Below, in pieces: positions 4,790-6,411 of a stretch of DNA of 6,411 nucleotides (positions are counted from its first letter, which is position 1; each line of letters opens with the position of its first letter). The notes under the pieces are model-generated. The model searched no databases. It saw only the letters and a program-made list of their open reading frames with translations, and was not told the DNA's origin. Made by a program: the position numbers and the translations under genes. Origin of the DNA: DASUVJ01 sp036378995 (GTDB lineage: Bacteria; Patescibacteriota; Saccharimonadia; Saccharimonadales; Saccharimonadaceae); contig DASUVJ010000070.1 in NCBI GenBank assembly GCA_036378995.1, forward strand, positions 1-6,411, in the 5' to 3' direction.

Positions 4790-4961
4790 GGAACGAAGAA
4801 GGGATTTCACCGCTCCCGGAGTTCCGTAGGCGTAGAACGTGCGTAACGTGCTTCATAAGTGCCTGATTATTCAGGAAGTCCGGTGGAACCGCCCCTAAAG
4901 GGTCCGAGACATGCGATTTATGGCTTTAATATCTATTAAAACCAGTCATCGCATGTTTTTT
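4790..4961 (+). promoter_or_regulatory. T-box riboswitch of thrS, compact form with short Stem I
   Basis: A leader RNA that senses uncharged tRNA-Thr and controls thrS by transcription attenuation. Stem I candidate: GGAAC (4790-4794)/GTTCC (4821-4825) below GGGA (4801-4804)/TCCC (4813-4816). The upper loop exposes Thr codon ACC (4809-4811) followed by a purine, my best specifier candidate. Stem III: CCTGA-TTAT-TCAGG (4862-4875). Antiterminator: GTCCGG (4878-4883) pairs with CCG-A-GAC (4904-4910), a 7-nt bulge UGGAACC (4884-4890) follows, then GCCC (4891-4894)/GGGT (4900-4903). The core GGTGGAACCGC matches the T-box consensus. UGGA pairs with UCCA, the 3' end of tRNA-Thr in this window. The tRNA-binding part is far shorter than the classical Stem I, and the divergent tRNA-Val promoter leaves no room upstream for a longer one. 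The Stem I fold and specifier are less certain than the antiterminator. Confidence 0.88.
4908..4961 (+). terminator. T-box attenuator terminator before thrS
   Basis: GACATGCGAT (4908-4917) pairs with ATCGCATGTT (4948-4957). An upper helix TGG/CCA and TTTAAT/ATTAAA closes an ATCT loop (4931-4934), and six T's run through 4956-4961. Its first bases GAC (4908-4910) are also the last pairs of the antiterminator, so the two folds exclude each other. Without uncharged tRNA-Thr the terminator should win. Confidence 0.85.
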
Positions 4962-4983
4962 ATTTACCTAAACCTAATCAACA

Positions 4984-4989
4984 AAGGAG
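4984..4989 (+). promoter_or_regulatory. Shine-Dalgarno sequence of thrS
   Basis: AAGGAG, 7 nt before the ATG at 4997. It fixes the start and shows that the short N-terminus of the protein is genuine. It lies beyond the terminator, so it is free once transcription reads through. Confidence 0.9.
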
Positions 4990-4996
4990 AAACGAC

Positions 4997-6411
4997 ATGA
5001 ACGAAGAACAACTGCACGCTATGCGACACAGTCTGGCGCATATTACCGCAGCTGCTGTTCGGCGCCTGTGGCCAGAGGCTAAGTTTGGCGTGGGACCAGT
5101 AGTAGAGAATGGATTCTACTATGATATTGATCTTGGTGATCAAAAAATATCCGAAGCTAACTTCGGTAAGATCGAAAAAACCATGCGCCGCATCATTACT
5201 GAATCGCAAGATTTCGAGCGTTTTACACTGCAGGTAGATGAGGCAATCGCTTGGGCTAAAGAGAATGGCCAGCCATATAAAGAAGAGCTCCTTAACGACC
5301 TGAAGCGCTCGGGCACGACGGTCGCGAAAGATCTTAACGCTGATGAGCTTGGTACGATTGCAGGGGATGAATCCGCCGTCGAGGAAGTTTCGTTTTACAA
5401 AAATGGTGACTTTACGGATCTTTGCCGTGGTCCGCACGTTGCTAATACTAAAGAGGTCGGAGCATTCAAGCTGCTCCGAGTGGCTGGAGCTTACTGGCGC
5501 GGTAACGAAAAAAATCCTCAGATGCAGCGGTTGTACGGCGTAGCTTTCGCAACCCAAGAAGAGCTCGATCACTACCTTGAGATGCTGGAGCAGGCAAAGC
5601 AGCGTGATCACCGTAAGCTGGGCAAAGAGCTTGATATTTACACTACCTCTACGCTGATTGGTGCGGGTCTTCCGTTATTTACGCCTCGCGGCACGGTGCT
5701 TCGCGACAAGATAAATGACTTGGCGCAGAGTTATCGGATTAAAAACGGTTACGAAAAAGTGTGGATTCCGCATATCGCAAAGCTCGATACCTACAAGACC
5801 TCGGGACACTTCGAGAAGTTCCCGGAGCTTCTGAGGTTTACCTCAACCGAGTCTGGAGATGAGCTCGCCTTAAAGCCGGTGAATTGTCCGCATCATACGC
5901 AAATCTTTAACGCGCGGCCACGCAGTTACCGCGACCTTCCATTGAAATATCTCGAAACGACCGCTGTTTTTCGTGACGAAAAGAGCGGAGAACTCGGCGG
6001 CCTTAATCGGGTTCGTGCAATCACCCAGGATGACTCTCATGTATTTTGTACCGAAGAACAGGTTGAGGGTGTTTTTGCGGAATTAATTGAGAGCGCGCAG
6101 CAGCTGTATAGTCTGCTTGATCTCAAGCTGTCGCTTCGTTTGTCTTTCCGTGATGAAGCGGACAACTACCTCGGTGACCCGCAGGTATGGGAGAAGGCAC
6201 AAAGCTCGATCCAGTCGCTGGCTGAGAAGTTTGAGCTCGAATACGAGATTGGTATTGGTGAAGCGGCAATCTATGGCCCGAAGATGGACTTTATGGCAAC
6301 CGATGCACTTGGTCGCAAATTCCAGCTAGCGACCGTTCAGCTAGATTACGCCATGCCTGAACGATTTGGTCTGGAGTATACCGCCGAAGACAGCAGCAAA
6401 AAGCGCCCGGT
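4997..6411 (+). CDS. thrS: threonyl-tRNA synthetase without TGS domain, C-terminus outside window
   Basis: Class II synthetase charging tRNA-Thr with threonine in the cytoplasm; 471 residues are visible and the frame runs off the window. It begins at the editing domain: RHSLAH (10-15; HxxxH His11 and His15) and DLCRGPH (141-147, with the Cys and His of the editing site). The catalytic core has NCPHH (296-300, zinc ligand Cys297), motif 2 FRDEKSGELGGLNRVR from 325, TQDDSH with second zinc ligand His348, and YGPKMDF (426-432). The third zinc ligand, motif 3 and the anticodon domain lie beyond the window. The N-terminal TGS domain of about 60 residues, seen in E. coli ThrRS, is absent. The strong ribosome binding site directly before this ATG argues against a missed upstream start. 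Controlled by the T-box leader. A 215-residue antisense frame (4964-5611) is a shadow. Confidence 0.96.
   Translation, partial: MNEEQLHAMRHSLAHITAAAVRRLWPEAKFGVGPVVENGFYYDIDLGDQKISEANFGKIEKTMRRIITESQDFERFTLQVDEAIAWAKENGQPYKEELLNDLKRSGTTVAKDLNADELGTIAGDESAVEEVSFYKNGDFTDLCRGPHVANTKEVGAFKLLRVAGAYWRGNEKNPQMQRLYGVAFATQEELDHYLEMLEQAKQRDHRKLGKELDIYTTSTLIGAGLPLFTPRGTVLRDKINDLAQSYRIKNGYEKVWIPHIAKLDTYKTSGHFEKFPELLRFTSTESGDELALKPVNCPHHTQIFNARPRSYRDLPLKYLETTAVFRDEKSGELGGLNRVRAITQDDSHVFCTEEQVEGVFAELIESAQQLYSLLDLKLSLRLSFRDEADNYLGDPQVWEKAQSSIQSLAEKFELEYEIGIGEAAIYGPKMDFMATDALGRKFQLATVQLDYAMPERFGLEYTAEDSSKKRP

Noticed and set aside
4964..5611. 215-residue minus-strand ORF
   Set aside because: Antisense to the thrS editing domain; a long shadow frame produced by thrS codon composition, with no promoter or ribosome binding site noticed.
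1..6411. CRISPR arrays, insertion sequences, attachment sites or phage genes
   Set aside because: I found no regularly spaced repeats, transposase motifs, integrase or terminal inverted repeats. The tRNA genes are intact, with no duplicated 3' ends noticed.

Overview
The window is a compact stretch of bacterial chromosome of moderate GC content. It carries short intergenic gaps, four tRNA genes with encoded CCA ends, and several genes that lack a Shine-Dalgarno sequence. A threonyl-tRNA synthetase that starts directly at its editing domain (no TGS domain), leaderless-looking starts and dense packing suggest a reduced-genome lineage such as Candidatus Saccharibacteria or another Patescibacteria/CPR group. 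That assignment is inference from style and protein flavour, not from a marker gene. TAA, TAG and TGA are all used as stops, so the standard code fits.

Layout. Positions 1-830 (minus) hold the N-terminal part of a DHA2-type MFS exporter, followed by tRNA-Asp(GTC) on the minus strand with its own promoter and Rho-independent terminator. A divergent promoter then drives a plus-strand unit: tRNA-Thr(CGT), tRNA-Gly(CCC), a 125-residue three-helix membrane protein and a 557-residue membrane glycosyltransferase of family 2. The protein genes start 8 nt after the tRNA and 3 nt after each other, with no ribosome binding site. An NrdR-like repressor on the minus strand overlaps the 3' end of the glycosyltransferase tail to tail by 80 bp. 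Upstream of it lie a terminator and a 39-residue minus-strand ORF whose strong promoter points to a leaderless transcript. That promoter is wrapped in an inverted repeat that looks like an operator.

Positions 4087-4588 form an isolated minus-strand cassette: perfect consensus promoter, GC-rich 130-residue four-helix membrane protein with a Shine-Dalgarno sequence, and perfect GC-rich hairpin. Its codon use differs from its neighbours and suggests transfer. Next come tRNA-Val(GAC) (minus) and thrS (plus), whose promoters share one palindromic -35 hexamer.

The most notable element is the thrS leader (4790-4961). It is a very compact T-box riboswitch with a short Stem I, a Stem III hairpin, a complete antiterminator with 7-nt bulge, and a competing intrinsic terminator. 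Its UGGA sequence is complementary to the UCCA 3' end of the tRNA-Thr encoded in this same window, and not to the ends of the other three tRNAs. Synthetase expression would therefore respond to uncharged tRNA-Thr.
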